NCBI GenBank assembly: GCA_009746045.1
Contig: RPFO01000667.1
Span: 325,221 to 389,220 of the forward strand
Length of the DNA: 64,000 bases
DNA from: Mesostigma viride
Taxonomy: Eukaryota > Streptophyta > Mesostigmatophyceae > Mesostigmatales > Mesostigmataceae
Direction: 5' to 3'
Part shown: in pieces, positions 22,435-32,290 of the stretch
Layout: each line of letters opens with the position of its first letter
Position numbering within the stretch: the first letter of the stretch is position 1
Notes under the pieces: generated by a model
Database searches by the model: none
The model's input: the letters and a program-made list of their open reading frames with translations, nothing else
What the model was told of the DNA's origin: nothing
Made by a program: the position numbers and the translations under genes

Positions 22435-23600
22435 ATGGTAACCCTTATGCTCAGTGTACTCTGTCACGATGATGATGACTCAGCCAAGGGAATACTGGCT
22501 GAGGTGAATGAACCAGCTGATGCTGCAACAGCTGATGATCAATACTGCTTGCCTGAATGCAATAATAACAAAATAAATAATTTTCCAGTCCTGGCTGATT
22601 GTCAGGCTGAAGGTATTGACATTTCCCACACTGAGTTGGCCAAGAAATTGCATGTTATTTGTGGCCATGGGTCTAATGCCTTGCCCCTGTGTGCTAAGTT
22701 GAGAAGCAAGGGGTTGGTAAGTGCATTGAGGCAAGTTATGGCCAAGTGTGGATGTGCCCAGCTGGCCAATAGACCACCTCGTTATCACACGAAAACCCCA
22801 CCTGTGGAGAGAGGGCATGTACAAGTGGATATCCTCTTCTTCTCAGGATGGAAGCACTTGCCGTATATCATGGCAGTGGATGAGTGGTCTAGATATAAGG
22901 CCTTAGAGCCTATGGTCTCCATGCATAAAGAACACTTATATGTGGCTATGCAATTGGTGCTAGCACATTTTCCTGTGATTACCCACGTGCAAACTGACCT
23001 TCAATTCAGGCCCCTTCAGCATGTCCGGATCTTCTGGATTGGAGTTCCTTGTGTTCGTGGGCCGAGAGGATCATGAGGCTCAAGGGAAGATCAATAAAAT
23101 GGCCAGTGAAGTCAAGAAGTTACAGGCATCCGGTGACTACCCGGGGTTGCTCAAAACTAATTACCTGGATAGGACGGCTGCTTGTAGGGCCCTTGAATCA
23201 ACTTTAAATGAGGGCAGAGTGTTGAGGATCCCATTTACTGATCTATGGGTGACTCCTAAGGGCCTGAATTATTCTTTGTACCCTGAATCCACGATGAAAG
23301 CCTGGAATCAATATTTAAATGATGAGCATCTCAGGCTGAAGAGAAAAGATAGATATCGGGGTTCCATGAATTTTAACCAAGGTCAGGCTGCCGGTATGGG
23401 TCTATAAGGAGGGACCTCCTCTCAAGAGGGGGAAATGGGAAGGCCCTGCTGTTATTATGTAAGGACCTCCAGGTAGACCAGAAAACTGCTGATGTGGAAC
23501 GTGATGGAAGGGTCTATCACGTATCTTGGCACAGGATCAAACCAGTTTTGCCCGACTATGTAGATGTGTTGGGCCCAAATAATAAGAACAATCCGGGCAA
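22435..23600 (+). pseudogene. pol: Copia-P integrase
   Basis: Zinc-binding L-H-(x4)-G-H and a Cys pair (KCGCAQ) lie near 22640-22760. Core residues appear as V-Q-V-D-I-L (22820s), V-Q-T-D-L-Q and, after a frame change near 23030, D-H-E-A-Q-G-K-I. A further frame change near 23420 leads to the SH3-like tail (DGRVYHVSWHRIKPV, 23500s). The domains match Copia-M in the same order. No protease lies between the gag knuckles and this domain. Confidence 0.75.
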
Positions 23601-24112
23601 TGAAGAACTGGTCGTCCCATCAGTACGTCAAGAGGTAAACCAAGCGAAGCCAAGCCAAACCCAACTTGGCGGTCTGCTACCCACGTGGCAAGAGGCAATG
23701 CAGGGGGGACCATCTGAATCTGATCTGACCGGTGTACAACGGGATGACGAACAGATGAGGGTTGCTTTGTCCTGCCCTATGACTGCATCTCATGGAGGGA
23801 GTTTTGTAGAGCCGGGGTGTGGCATTGCACTCCCTGCGGGGGCCACAATAGGTGAAGAGGCAAAGCTAAGTGAGGCTGTATCTCTTAAGAGGAAGGTTGT
23901 GGATTTAACCCCTGGTGAGCCACAGTTGGCTAAGAATTCAGCCAAGTGTGAATGCCCGATTGCAACTCCTCCTTATTGCAATCAGGAAGGAGCCATCAAT
24001 GGTTCTGCCCCTGAACATGGCCCATTGGGTGGACTGCAGCCATCCAAGAGGCAGAAATTCTCTCTGTCTAATGTTGTTAAGTATTTGCAGCGCCCTAAGG
24101 TGGCATTGTTAA
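23601..24112 (+). other. Copia-P linker between integrase and protease
   Basis: An open frame (part of 23494-24243) continues from the integrase tail as a Ser/Pro/Gln-rich linker without a recognisable domain. It runs into the inserted element at 24113. Confidence 0.6.
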
Positions 24113-26004
24113 GGGGACGGTCCCGGCGCGAATATTTTGGCGCCGAAAAATTCGCGGTACCCGTCCGTACCGTGAAAAAGTGGTGCACGGGGCGCGCACC
24201 CCTACCGGAGCTGGCCATGGCGACGTGCTTTCAGGCAGAGTAGAAAAAGATAGCTCGCGGAATGCAGAGAAACTGAGCGAATCTTAAAGACGATGAGTAA
24301 ATGATACTACTTCGTAGCGGAGTTCGCGTTTTTTGCAGTGTCGATGATTTTATTGATGACCATCGCAACGGGGGTCCAATCTGATGTTTTCGTCGAGAGG
24401 AATAAATTAGAATGCACGCTGGCGGCGGTGATTGTCAGGTTTTATGGGCTTTACCTAGCGTCAAGGATGCGTTTAAATCGTTATTGGTAAAGCTTTAAAA
24501 AATTTGCTGGGTTTCGGCAAGATTTCCGTCATGATCGGTAAGACACTCTCCAGGCTCGCGGGATGCGCGTCTTATTATTCCATGGAAGGTTGTTCTTTCT
24601 TGCGCCGCTGGGCGAAGGACAATTCCGGTAATGGTACGATCGTGTGATCAACGTGACCCTATGAATGTTTCGCTTCCTTTATGGGTTATCAACGCAAGTT
24701 TTCGGCTTCTTTCCGTGCAGTTAGCGCCAGGTATAATGCCATTCCGTGCTGCGCATCGCCAGATTCCTGGCACCTTTCAGTGGTTTTTATGTACGTTGCA
24801 TGGCTGGGATGTGTCAAAGCGTGACCGTGGCATATCGTCAAGTTGTCAGGGATTTGCTGAGTGGTTTCTTGGAAGGAGATTGCTAACAGCACTCAGTTTT
24901 GTGTGAATATTGACGCGGCCTTTCTTAGCAGAGGCTTCATTGTGGTTAGAGGCTCACAAGCTTGAGTTTGTTTCTTGGCAACAATTGCGCTGGAAAGAAA
25001 GGTGGCAGTGGTTTTTCTGAGGGGCATACTGCATGGGTGGAACTGCACGTAGGTAGGGGTTATCGTTGTCTTGTTGGCCTTTCTCCCACTAAAATGGGAG
25101 ACCCCTAATTCATATGCTAGCAAGGCAAGGTAACCATGGTAAGAAGCCTTGGCAAGCAGCATGTATGATAATTCTGCTTTCTCTGTGGACTGTCTGTTGT
25201 TACCCTTGTTGGGCAATAAGTGGATATGGCTTTCTAGGGTGTGTTTGAGCTTGGTTTTGGGATGATGCCCACACCATAAACCTGGAATATGCTTTAGAAG
25301 TGTTGGCTAGGCATGTAGAGCTACCTGCCTCATTGTTGTGCACACACGCAACAGGTTGCCCGTGTCGAGGTAAGGCAAGGGCACATGACGTGCCCAGCCA
25401 CCTCCTTGTACATTGTGGTCGAATTGGGCATGGTCAGGAGCCTTTTGGATGGCATAGGAAGTGTTAGTGTGCCTTAATACTCACTAATGCCTTCCTTAGC
25501 GTCTGCACAGGTGGCCAACTGCCAAAATTAATAACTGCTACAGCTGAGCTCAGAATGCCACCAAACTTTGACAGTGCCTTCTATGGTCATGACAGAATTT
25601 GACTTGTGCTTTTCAGGCCTAATTGATGTGTTATGAGTGTGTATGGGGACGCCCCGCCTAAAAAAGCGTATTTTTGGCCCAAAAATTAATAACTCAAAGG
25701 GATGTGCTGATTTTGTTGATCCAATTAGGTAGAAACAATGTCCCATGACATTTTTATATGGGTTGTGCTTTTTTCATGCAACTGGTTCTCCCACTGTTCT
25801 GGGCAAGATGTGCCCCGGACAGCGTTTTTTTCTATTTTTAGCTCATAGCCGGTGTATGGCTGGGGGTAGTACCCCCAACAAGTGGTGGTATGCATGCCCA
25901 AACATCATGTTTATGGTCCCCAAACATCATTCAGTGGTTGTCAGTTGCATTTCTGTAGTTATTAGGGGGGGTAAGTTTTGATATATTTCTATGGGACCCT
26001 CCCC
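24113..26004. mobile_element. GGGG-ended inverted-repeat element, copy 2
   Basis: The left end GGGGACGGTCCC and right end GGGACCCTCCCC are inverted with one mismatch. TAA lies on both flanks (24110-24112 and 26005-26007). Length 1892 bp against 1885 bp for copy 1 (1267-3151), with scattered shared stretches such as CAGATTCCTGGCA-like and GCATACTGCATG-like motifs, so the copies are old relatives. No transposase is seen. Confidence 0.65.
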
Positions 26005-26005
26005 T

Positions 26006-28036
26006 AAGGAAGATATCCCTCTTGTCAACGGGTTCGCAGTGGACAGCCAGGCAGAGGTATCCATTATTATCAGTGCCGAAGATATAGAGGGTTATACTAT
26101 CCTTCCCAGTAAATGGAAACGTATACAAGATTTTAATGGGAAAGTTGCCTACCCCGTGATAGGTGAAATCCATGTCCCTCTACTTGGTACCTTAACTCCT
26201 ATTTGTGTAATAGAGGGATATGATGGACCAATCATTATTGGTCAGCCGTTTCTCCTGCAAAAGGGTGTCAGTTTGTATGAAGGGAAGGAGCTCCGTCGGG
26301 AGGGATGTAACCCAATTCCCCTCAATAACTTTACCTGCCAATTGCCATTGGCGCGTGTGGCGGATGCTATGTGGAGCTCAACCCCTAAGGTGGCATCAAT
26401 AGCAGGAAGTAAGTGGGCTAAGGTTCCCCCTGCCAAGGAGCTTATTACTCCTACTGCTTTGGACCCGTCTTCGCTCGGCTTGAGTTTCCATAGTTTGGCA
26501 AACAAAAGTCAAGTGAAGTGGCCGCAACTCTGTGAGGAGTGCTCTACTTATAAAGGATTGGAAGGGTGGAGATCAGCCATGAATAAAAGCTTGGACGAAT
26601 GGTTCGAGCTTAACTGCTTTGAGCCCACTAATGAAATTCCTCCAGATGCACAAATGCTTCGCCTCAAACTCACCTTGAAGAAGAAACAGGTGAAAGATGA
26701 AAAGCCGATCCCTCATGTGAGACCAGTCTTGAACCAATTTCATGGAACGAGTGACATGACCAAGGAAGAGTTATATACCCCTGGTCTGTCGCACATAGCA
26801 TTTAGGCTGGTACTCTGTATTTTACTGGGTGCCTTGAACAAGGGCCTAGCATACCTGGCTGCAGTAATGGACTTTACCAGAGCGTTTCTGCACAGCAGCC
26901 AGAAGGTGGCTGAGAATCTCTGGAAAGGCCACAGACCCCTCTTCGTGAGGACGCCAAAGTTCTGGCTCCCCGAAGTTCATGCCAAGTATATGAAGATCCT
27001 AAAAGGGGTAGAAGGTCTAACCAGTAGTCCAGCTATCTGGAGGAAGACATTGGAGCCATTCCTGACAGGATTGGGCTTCACTGTGAGTACATTATGTCCT
27101 AGCCTGTTCGTAAGAAAGGCTAAAGGAAATCCTGCAGTGCTAATGCTACATGGGGATGATACCTTCCATATGGGAGAGGCAGACTGGGTTCACAATATTC
27201 ATGCCCAAGCTAATGCAACCTTCCCCATTGGGAGAAGAATAGATCTAACATTTCAGCAATCTGTACCCTACTGTGGCATGGATCTAACCCTGTTCAAGAA
27301 CGAGACAGGATGGCATCTTAAGATGCAACTTTCTAAGGCTTATAAGGATAACCTTCTTAACAGCCTTAAAGAGTTGGGACGCCTTACGCCCAACGATTGC
27401 CCCAAGTTACGGGGAAAGCTGGGCTGGATGGCAGTTACCATAAGTCCTGACTTGGCGGTCATTGCTCGAATGCCTGATGACATTTTAATAAAGATGGGGG
27501 TTAAGAATCTGATAAAATACATTGAGAACTCACCTCCACTTGTATTATCAGGCATTGACTGGGAAAAACCCATTCAAATTATCACATACTCTGATAGCAG
27601 CCAAGAATCTCGCAAGATTGACAAACTTAGGGCGAGGGCTGCTGGGGTCGTGACCGTCGCTAATGCTGCAGGTGTTCCCTCTGTGGTGGCCTGGTATAGC
27701 TATCTGCAGAGAAGAGTCTTTGAGGGCATTGATACTGCAGAATGCAGGGCCTATGCCGAGGCTGTTCGCACATCAATGTATGTTCGCGAACTCCTTCATT
27801 GGATTCTTCAAGCCACAACTGCTCTGCAGTCTTCTATCACTGTCCTATGTGATAACTTGCATGTGGTCAGCTTCATGAACAAGGACAGTGCTGCCAGCCC
27901 TGACTTAGACGACATCGCGGCCAAGGAACTGAGCCAAGGCGTCAAAACCCAGCACATCGAGGGTCGACTCAATGTTGCTGATGCCCTGAGCAAAACCTTT
28001 ACCAAGGCTGTGGCAGCCTATGGTCTGCTTAATTAG
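26006..28036 (+). CDS. pol: Copia-P protease, reverse transcriptase and RNase H
   Basis: About 676 residues remain open to the stop at 28036. The retropepsin comes first: F-A-V-D-S-Q-A-E-V (active site near 26040, Gln in place of the usual Gly) and a PIIIGQPFL strand about 75 residues later. RT follows with DFTRAFLHS, GLTSSPAIWRK and catalytic L-H-G-D-D (His-Gly-Asp-Asp at 27149-27160). RNase H has Y-S-D-S-S, T-A-E-C-R-A, C-D-N and A-D-A-L-S-K. This part looks intact. The upstream connection is cut by the element 24113-26004. Confidence 0.88.
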   Translation, partial: KEDIPLVNGFAVDSQAEVSIIISAEDIEGYTILPSKWKRIQDFNGKVAYPVIGEIHVPLLGTLTPICVIEGYDGPIIIGQPFLLQKGVSLYEGKELRREGCNPIPLNNFTCQLPLARVADAMWSSTPKVASIAGSKWAKVPPAKELITPTALDPSSLGLSFHSLANKSQVKWPQLCEECSTYKGLEGWRSAMNKSLDEWFELNCFEPTNEIPPDAQMLRLKLTLKKKQVKDEKPIPHVRPVLNQFHGTSDMTKEELYTPGLSHIAFRLVLCILLGALNKGLAYLAAVMDFTRAFLHSSQKVAENLWKGHRPLFVRTPKFWLPEVHAKYMKILKGVEGLTSSPAIWRKTLEPFLTGLGFTVSTLCPSLFVRKAKGNPAVLMLHGDDTFHMGEADWVHNIHAQANATFPIGRRIDLTFQQSVPYCGMDLTLFKNETGWHLKMQLSKAYKDNLLNSLKELGRLTPNDCPKLRGKLGWMAVTISPDLAVIARMPDDILIKMGVKNLIKYIENSPPLVLSGIDWEKPIQIITYSDSSQESRKIDKLRARAAGVVTVANAAGVPSVVAWYSYLQRRVFEGIDTAECRAYAEAVRTSMYVRELLHWILQATTALQSSITVLCDNLHVVSFMNKDSAASPDLDDIAAKELSQGVKTQHIEGRLNVADALSKTFTKAVAAYGLLN

Positions 28037-28333
28037 GGAGCTCATGAGTGGGCTTGGTCCCCTTAACATGGGCTAAGTCACGACCAGCCGTGGGACTTGC
28101 CTAATGCCCCTGCGGATAGGTTTTTATCCCTTGAGGTTTTCCCTATCAACGGTTTGGCCGTCTCCTCCTGGACTAAGGTTTTGCATTCCAGAAGCGTGCC
28201 GAAGTCCAGTTCAGGAAAGCAGCTTCACTAGATGTGAAAATAAGCCCGTCAATTGATGCGGCCGATAGGGGTTTAAACACCTCTCAATACATCACATTTG
28301 CCGGTCTTATTTCACACTTGAAAAGTGGGCTGG

Positions 28334-28793
28334 AGTTGAGCCAGGTGGCTCATGTGCAATGGATGCCACTATAATACAGTCTGATTAGTACAGCGTTGAA
28401 AGCATTAGTATTGGCATCCGCATAACAGTACAATAGTAGAAGCCAGTCAGCTGCTAAGGATCGGAATATGTCCTTGCGGTAGTTGTGCTACTTCTGGTGC
28501 GACGTCAGAATAACCTACGCCGTACAATCGTATCTAGCGCAAAGTCTTTGTATGCGCCAAGTATCTGCAGTACCAAATAGTTGGTTGCTGCAAGTGTTTC
28601 TAGAAGGATCTATTCCACGTAAGTCATTGACGTGGATTCGTTGACGCAATCAATTGCGCGTTGACGAGAGTGAAAGCGAACGCAATATATTCAATTGCTG
28701 TGCGTAAAGTCATTAACGAAGTTGAATACGAAAGCAAAGAACATATGTGTGTGTCTTCAATTACAAAGCATCAAGACTTGTTCCAGCATAACT
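28334..28793 (+). repeat. 3' LTR of Copia-P
   Basis: 460 bp, about 99 percent identical to 12417-12870. It is preceded by about 300 bp of 3' noncoding DNA without a gene. Confidence 0.9.
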
Positions 28794-28990
28794 TCTTGTC
28801 CTGCATGGCAGTCCAAAGACGGGAGAGAGAGTGGATGCGGTACTCAAACTGGGCTGGGACCACTAGGTCGTCCAGCAACATCTGGGTGTAGGTCATGGCA
28901 TGTTTCCCTACCCTTTTAGGGATGTTCTTGGGGCCAGGCCAGGTCAAAATATGCCGCCCTGGTTGGCCATATTATGATAGTCCATGCACC

Positions 28991-29095
28991 ATTAATTAAT
29001 TAAACTCGTGCTCCCGTTGGGGAGTCACGGAGCACCGAAGTGCTTTTAATCCCTGTGTGTGCACAACAGGAGAAAGGGCAGAGACCCCCAGTCTC
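28991..29095 (-). mobile_element. Type II LINE 3' end fragment
   Basis: AATT tail at 28991-29004, type II hairpin 29005-29032, and 3' UTR matching 5825-5887 (reverse). Truncated near 29095. No clean duplication was found. Confidence 0.65.
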
Positions 29096-30495
29096 CGTCA
29101 TGCTAGTCCACCATACTTCGATGATGAATAGATATGGGGAGTCATGCAATAGATTCAGCTGTAGCAGATTGAGTCTATATCTGCTATACAGAAGGGTGTG
29201 TGGCAGGGATGCGTGCTCTCGCCATTAAAATTAAAATTAAAAATTAAAAAAATTAAATTATAACATGACTCCGTTGGGAGATCATGTAGCACGTATTCCC
29301 TTGCTGGATGGATGGAGGTGGGCGATTCAAGCCGCGAAACCGAACTAAGCTAACTCTAAGCTTATCTAGAAAACCCTAACTACTGTACTCAGCAAAGCGC
29401 CCCTTCCATCTGGGGGGAGGGGGCTTGCCCACAGGGGCTCTCGCCATACCTGTGTTCATTATTGTGGTCGAATTTACGTAATGATTCAGGCGCGCAAGCG
29501 GTTTGCTCGCATTGCACATGGGTAGGGAACCAGGGGTGCAGGTTGCCAACAAATTCTGGCACGCGCCCAGCGGGGCGAACACGGAGATTCGGCTAGCGGA
29601 AATCATGTATGCAGACGACACCACCCTCTTCGAGGACACTGAGCACGTGCAGACGTGGCTTGACTGCCTCGCAATCGAGGCCCGAGTGGTGGGGCTCAAG
29701 GTCAGCAAGAAGACAGAGCTAGGCCCTGGCGGCTGGGCTCACTCAGCCACCGCCCGACCTCTTCCTCCTTGATGGCTCTCGCGCGATCCAGTATAGGGAC
29801 CGCGTCAAGTTGCTGGGTAGCTTACTCCCCAGCTGCGAGGCCGATGTACGTGGACCACCGCATCTACCTCGCCTGGCACGCTTTACGCCAATACAGGGCC
29901 CTGTGGTGCAAGCCCTTGGGCAAGCCATGAGAAACAGGACCTGTTTAAGGTCCTGGTCCTCCCTGTTCTTACGTACGGGGCTGGCCGAGACGTGGACCCT
30001 CACAGCCGACCTTGCCAGAAAGCTGGATGGTGCGGTCACCAACATGCTGCAGTCAATTTTCCGCGTGTGGGATACGCTGCTCACGTCCGCAGTGAGGACT
30101 GACTTGTACCTCGGCATGCCACATATCAAGGACTGACAACCATGCCACGTATCACCAGGACCACTAAGCATGCAGCGGCGCCTGGAGCTAGTCGGGCACT
30201 TAGCTCGCAACCAACCAGAGCTCTAGTAGACACCTCGCGTGGCCCCTCCGCAGGGCTGCGACGAGCTCAGCCTGGCCGGCAACTTCTCACGTGGGCAGGG
30301 CCCAGCAATGCTAGACGCCGCAAGGCCCACACTTTCAAAGAACAGCTAGTAGAGGACATGGGGGGGCTAGGCCTCTCCGTGATCTGGACCAAGATGATGG
30401 ACAAGGCCAAGTGGGCTCAGGTCATACAGGACAACGAGCCCCCTCCAGTGGGTAAGCGCCCACGTGTCTGCAAACGCGGGATCGAAGCATGCTAG
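29096..30495 (+). pseudogene. LINE-F reverse transcriptase, broken
   Basis: The RT motif GVWQGCVLSP (29190-29224, cf. the GxRQGxPLSP box of LINE RTs) is followed, after a 211-bp insertion and frame changes, by M-Y-A-D-D-T-T-L-F (29600s), then the thumb and the C-terminal LLTWAGPSNARRRK segment. It ends at 30495 with a GKRPRVCKRG tail. At least four frame changes are needed. The 5' part is missing. Confidence 0.75.
29226..29436 (-). mobile_element. 211-bp LINE 3' end inserted in LINE-F
   Basis: An exact 11-bp duplication GCTCTCGCCAT lies at 29215-29225 and 29437-29447. The insert holds the last LINE codons (29390-29436), 3' UTR, type I hairpin (29269-29280) and an A/T-rich tail. Confidence 0.88.
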
Positions 30496-30672
30496 AAAAG
30501 ACCCCTAGGGTCGAGGGCACCATAGATATAGACGTCTCAGTAGAGTTAGATTGTTTTTTGTAGATAGCTTAGACCGGTAGGATTGCGTGTACCCATCCAT
30601 CCATCGGGGTTAATGCTCCGTGACTTCCCAACGGGAGCACGAGTTTAATTAATTAATTAATTCATTCATTCA
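30496..30672 (+). mobile_element. LINE-F 3' UTR, type II hairpin and tail
   Basis: A CCATC repeat, then the type II hairpin at 30616-30643 and an AATT/ATTC tail. The same block occurs at 45711-45837 and 60150-60310. Confidence 0.75.
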
Positions 30673-31099
30673 TCAAGCAGGAAAAAGAAGAAAGTGGGGC
30701 AATTTATTAAATAAATAATCCGTGGCACTGTGTGAGGCTGCATGACTCACACATCCCTTGCATGCTATCCATGCAAAAACGTCAATTAAGACAATTATTG
30801 TTCGTACTGTCTCCGGCTAGCGCGCTCGGCATAAATTACCGACCTGCGACATGCCCTGGTGTCCTGCGCACACGTTCCACAGGGAGCTATTTAAAGGCAC
30901 TCCACTCTGCCAGCAGGTAGCATACAAAAGTAGAACCATCTGGTGTGAGGGCGATGCAGGATAGTGCGCAGCTATGGCATATCTGGCTGTCTCCAGTGAC
31001 ATGACATTATCTGATGCCTCATCCCCCGGTTAGGCTACACCAGCCCCGCAGCTTCAGACCATTTCTAGCAGAGGTCACAGCCAGCAGGGCCATGCGAGT
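30673..31099. other. No gene recognised
   Basis: Short frames only, with no domain or inverted-repeat structure that I could support. Confidence 0.4.
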
Positions 31100-31115
31100 G
31101 GCCCCTGCATGGCAT

Positions 31116-31149
31116 CAAGGAGACAACCAGCGCAGGCCAGAAATCGGGA
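31116..31149 (-). mobile_element. 34-bp micro-insertion with 16-bp target duplication
   Basis: GGCCCCTGCATGGCAT is repeated exactly at 31100-31115 and 31150-31165. Between the copies lie 34 bases beginning CAAGGAGACAACCAGCG, identical to the start of the 309-bp insertion at 11334. Best read as an extremely 5'-truncated retroinsertion on the reverse strand. Confidence 0.7.
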
Positions 31150-31368
31150 GGCCCCTGCATGGCATGTCAATGGCTTATGTACAAAGGTGGTTTCGGGAAG
31201 AAAAAGAAAAACGCGTGGCTCACTTTAAGGTGAGCAGCGGCCGCTGCTCCCAGTAGACGGCGCTCCACTGTACCGGATCTACCGACCAGTCGATGACGTG
31301 GGCCGCGTCAGGGCAATGTCCCGCGTTTGGCATACGGGTAAAAAGCCGTGGCCTTCAGGAACACGGGT

Positions 31369-31878
31369 TTATTCAAAGGCGTTGTCCAAGTTCTTCAGCA
31401 ACCAGAAGGCACCCTCTTTTAAATGCTCGGTCTTGGAAAAAGCGCCGGCTTCCTGCGCGTACGCATGGAGCTTTCCCTCTGCGATCATCCGGATCTCGGA
31501 ACCCTTCGGCGCAAGGTCCTTCAAATGCAGATAGCATTGGTATCCTCCCTCCAGGTGCGGTAAGCTCTCGCAGACCTGAAGCAGGTTTTCCTGCGCCAGC
31601 CTGTAATCCTCGTACGAATGCTCGGTGTACTCAAACTCGGGGCAGAAACCGTATTCGCTCCAGCATTTCTTCGCCTGGGCACCTTGGAAAACCGAGCAAG
31701 CGTCGAAGGCGACCTTGGCAAGGTGGACACCCTCCCACGCGGTGTCGCTTTTCGATGGTTGTTTGGCGTTGGCGGTGCACCGCGTTACCAACTTTACAGG
31801 GCGCGCGGGTCTGGCCAGTGGCCGTGCAATTGAGGTCACAACGGAAACCTGTTGAGCAGCGGTAAGAGCTACGGCCAT
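31369..31878 (-). CDS. Small predicted plastid-targeted protein, function unknown
   Basis: One uninterrupted 169-residue frame. Residues 1-39 are rich in Ala, Val, Ser and Arg without acidic residues (R-P-L-A-R-P-A-R-P-V-K then R-C-T-A-N-A), typical of a chloroplast transit peptide. The mature part is soluble, aromatic and acidic, with five Cys (F-D-A-C, K-K-C, G-F-C, Q-V-C, Y-Q-C) that could bind metal or form disulfides. A helix-rich C-terminus ends L-K-N-L-D-N-A-F-E. I do not recognise the family. It is intronless and free of repeats in a TE-rich region, which argues for a selected host gene. Opposite-strand frames are shadows. Confidence 0.65.
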   Translation of the reverse strand: MAVALTAAQQVSVVTSIARPLARPARPVKLVTRCTANAKQPSKSDTAWEGVHLAKVAFDACSVFQGAQAKKCWSEYGFCPEFEYTEHSYEDYRLAQENLLQVCESLPHLEGGYQCYLHLKDLAPKGSEIRMIAEGKLHAYAQEAGAFSKTEHLKEGAFWLLKNLDNAFE

Positions 31879-32290
31879 TTTCCCTCGAGGGTGAATAAAA
31901 GAATCGGTTTGAAAAAGGTAATTAGGAAGTAAAGTGCGGCGGCAACCTGGATCTTGTTGCCTAATTGTGAATTTCGAGTGTGCGAGGGGACGCAGGCCGC
32001 TTTTGTGCGCAAGGCAGCGTTCGTGGTGACAAATTTGCTGACATGGACACGGCCGATGACGTAGGAATTCCTAGGGGATGAGGTCCGAGGCGTGGGATCC
32101 AACTGACTGACTGACTGACTGAGGTGCGAGGGTGACGTGCACTTTGAGGTCACGTTTCCGGGGCAGGTGGCAGCGGGTGGCAGATGGCAGCCGAGAGCAG
32201 CCAAGAGGGCGGGCGAAACTGCAACCATAAACTAAGAAATTTGAACTACCCATTCAGATATTTAAGCAACGGCATGTTATCAAGTAACGT
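31879..32290 (-). promoter_or_regulatory. Upstream region of the plastid protein gene
   Basis: About 400 bp without coding signal 5' of the gene. It contains an ACTG microsatellite (32099-32120). No defined promoter box can be assigned. Confidence 0.3.

Larger units (their letters stand above)
12417..28793 (+). mobile_element. Copia-P: Copia-like LTR retrotransposon with nested insertions
   Basis: LTRs at 12417-12870 and 28334-28793 are about 99 percent identical. The element is flanked by the 5-bp duplication TCTTG (12412-12416, 28794-28798) in a LINE whose empty sequence is seen near 790. LTRs begin AGTT and end AACT. Order: gag with three CCHC knuckles, integrase, retropepsin, RT, RNase H. 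A purine-rich tract GAAAAGTGGG lies just before the 3' LTR. Nested elements are Copia-M (13636-21893) and a GGGG-ended element (24113-26004). Without them the element is about 6.2 kb. Confidence 0.9.
12181..28967 (-). mobile_element. LINE-E 3' end, split by Copia-P
   Basis: CATATTATGATA (12 bp) lies on both sides (12169-12180, 28968-28979). The LINE pieces are 12181-12416 and 28799-28967, together about 400 bp. They join at TCTTG into sequence matching LINE-A at 600-1034. The piece is 5'-truncated in the RT C-terminal region. Its 3' UTR has a type I hairpin (12207-12218) and an AT tail. Confidence 0.85.

Noticed and set aside
28050..28075. GGTCCCCTTAA as a third end pairing with 24109
   Set aside because: The right end at 26004 matches the left end better and leaves the protease-RT frame outside the element. 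The 28060 site is probably chance.
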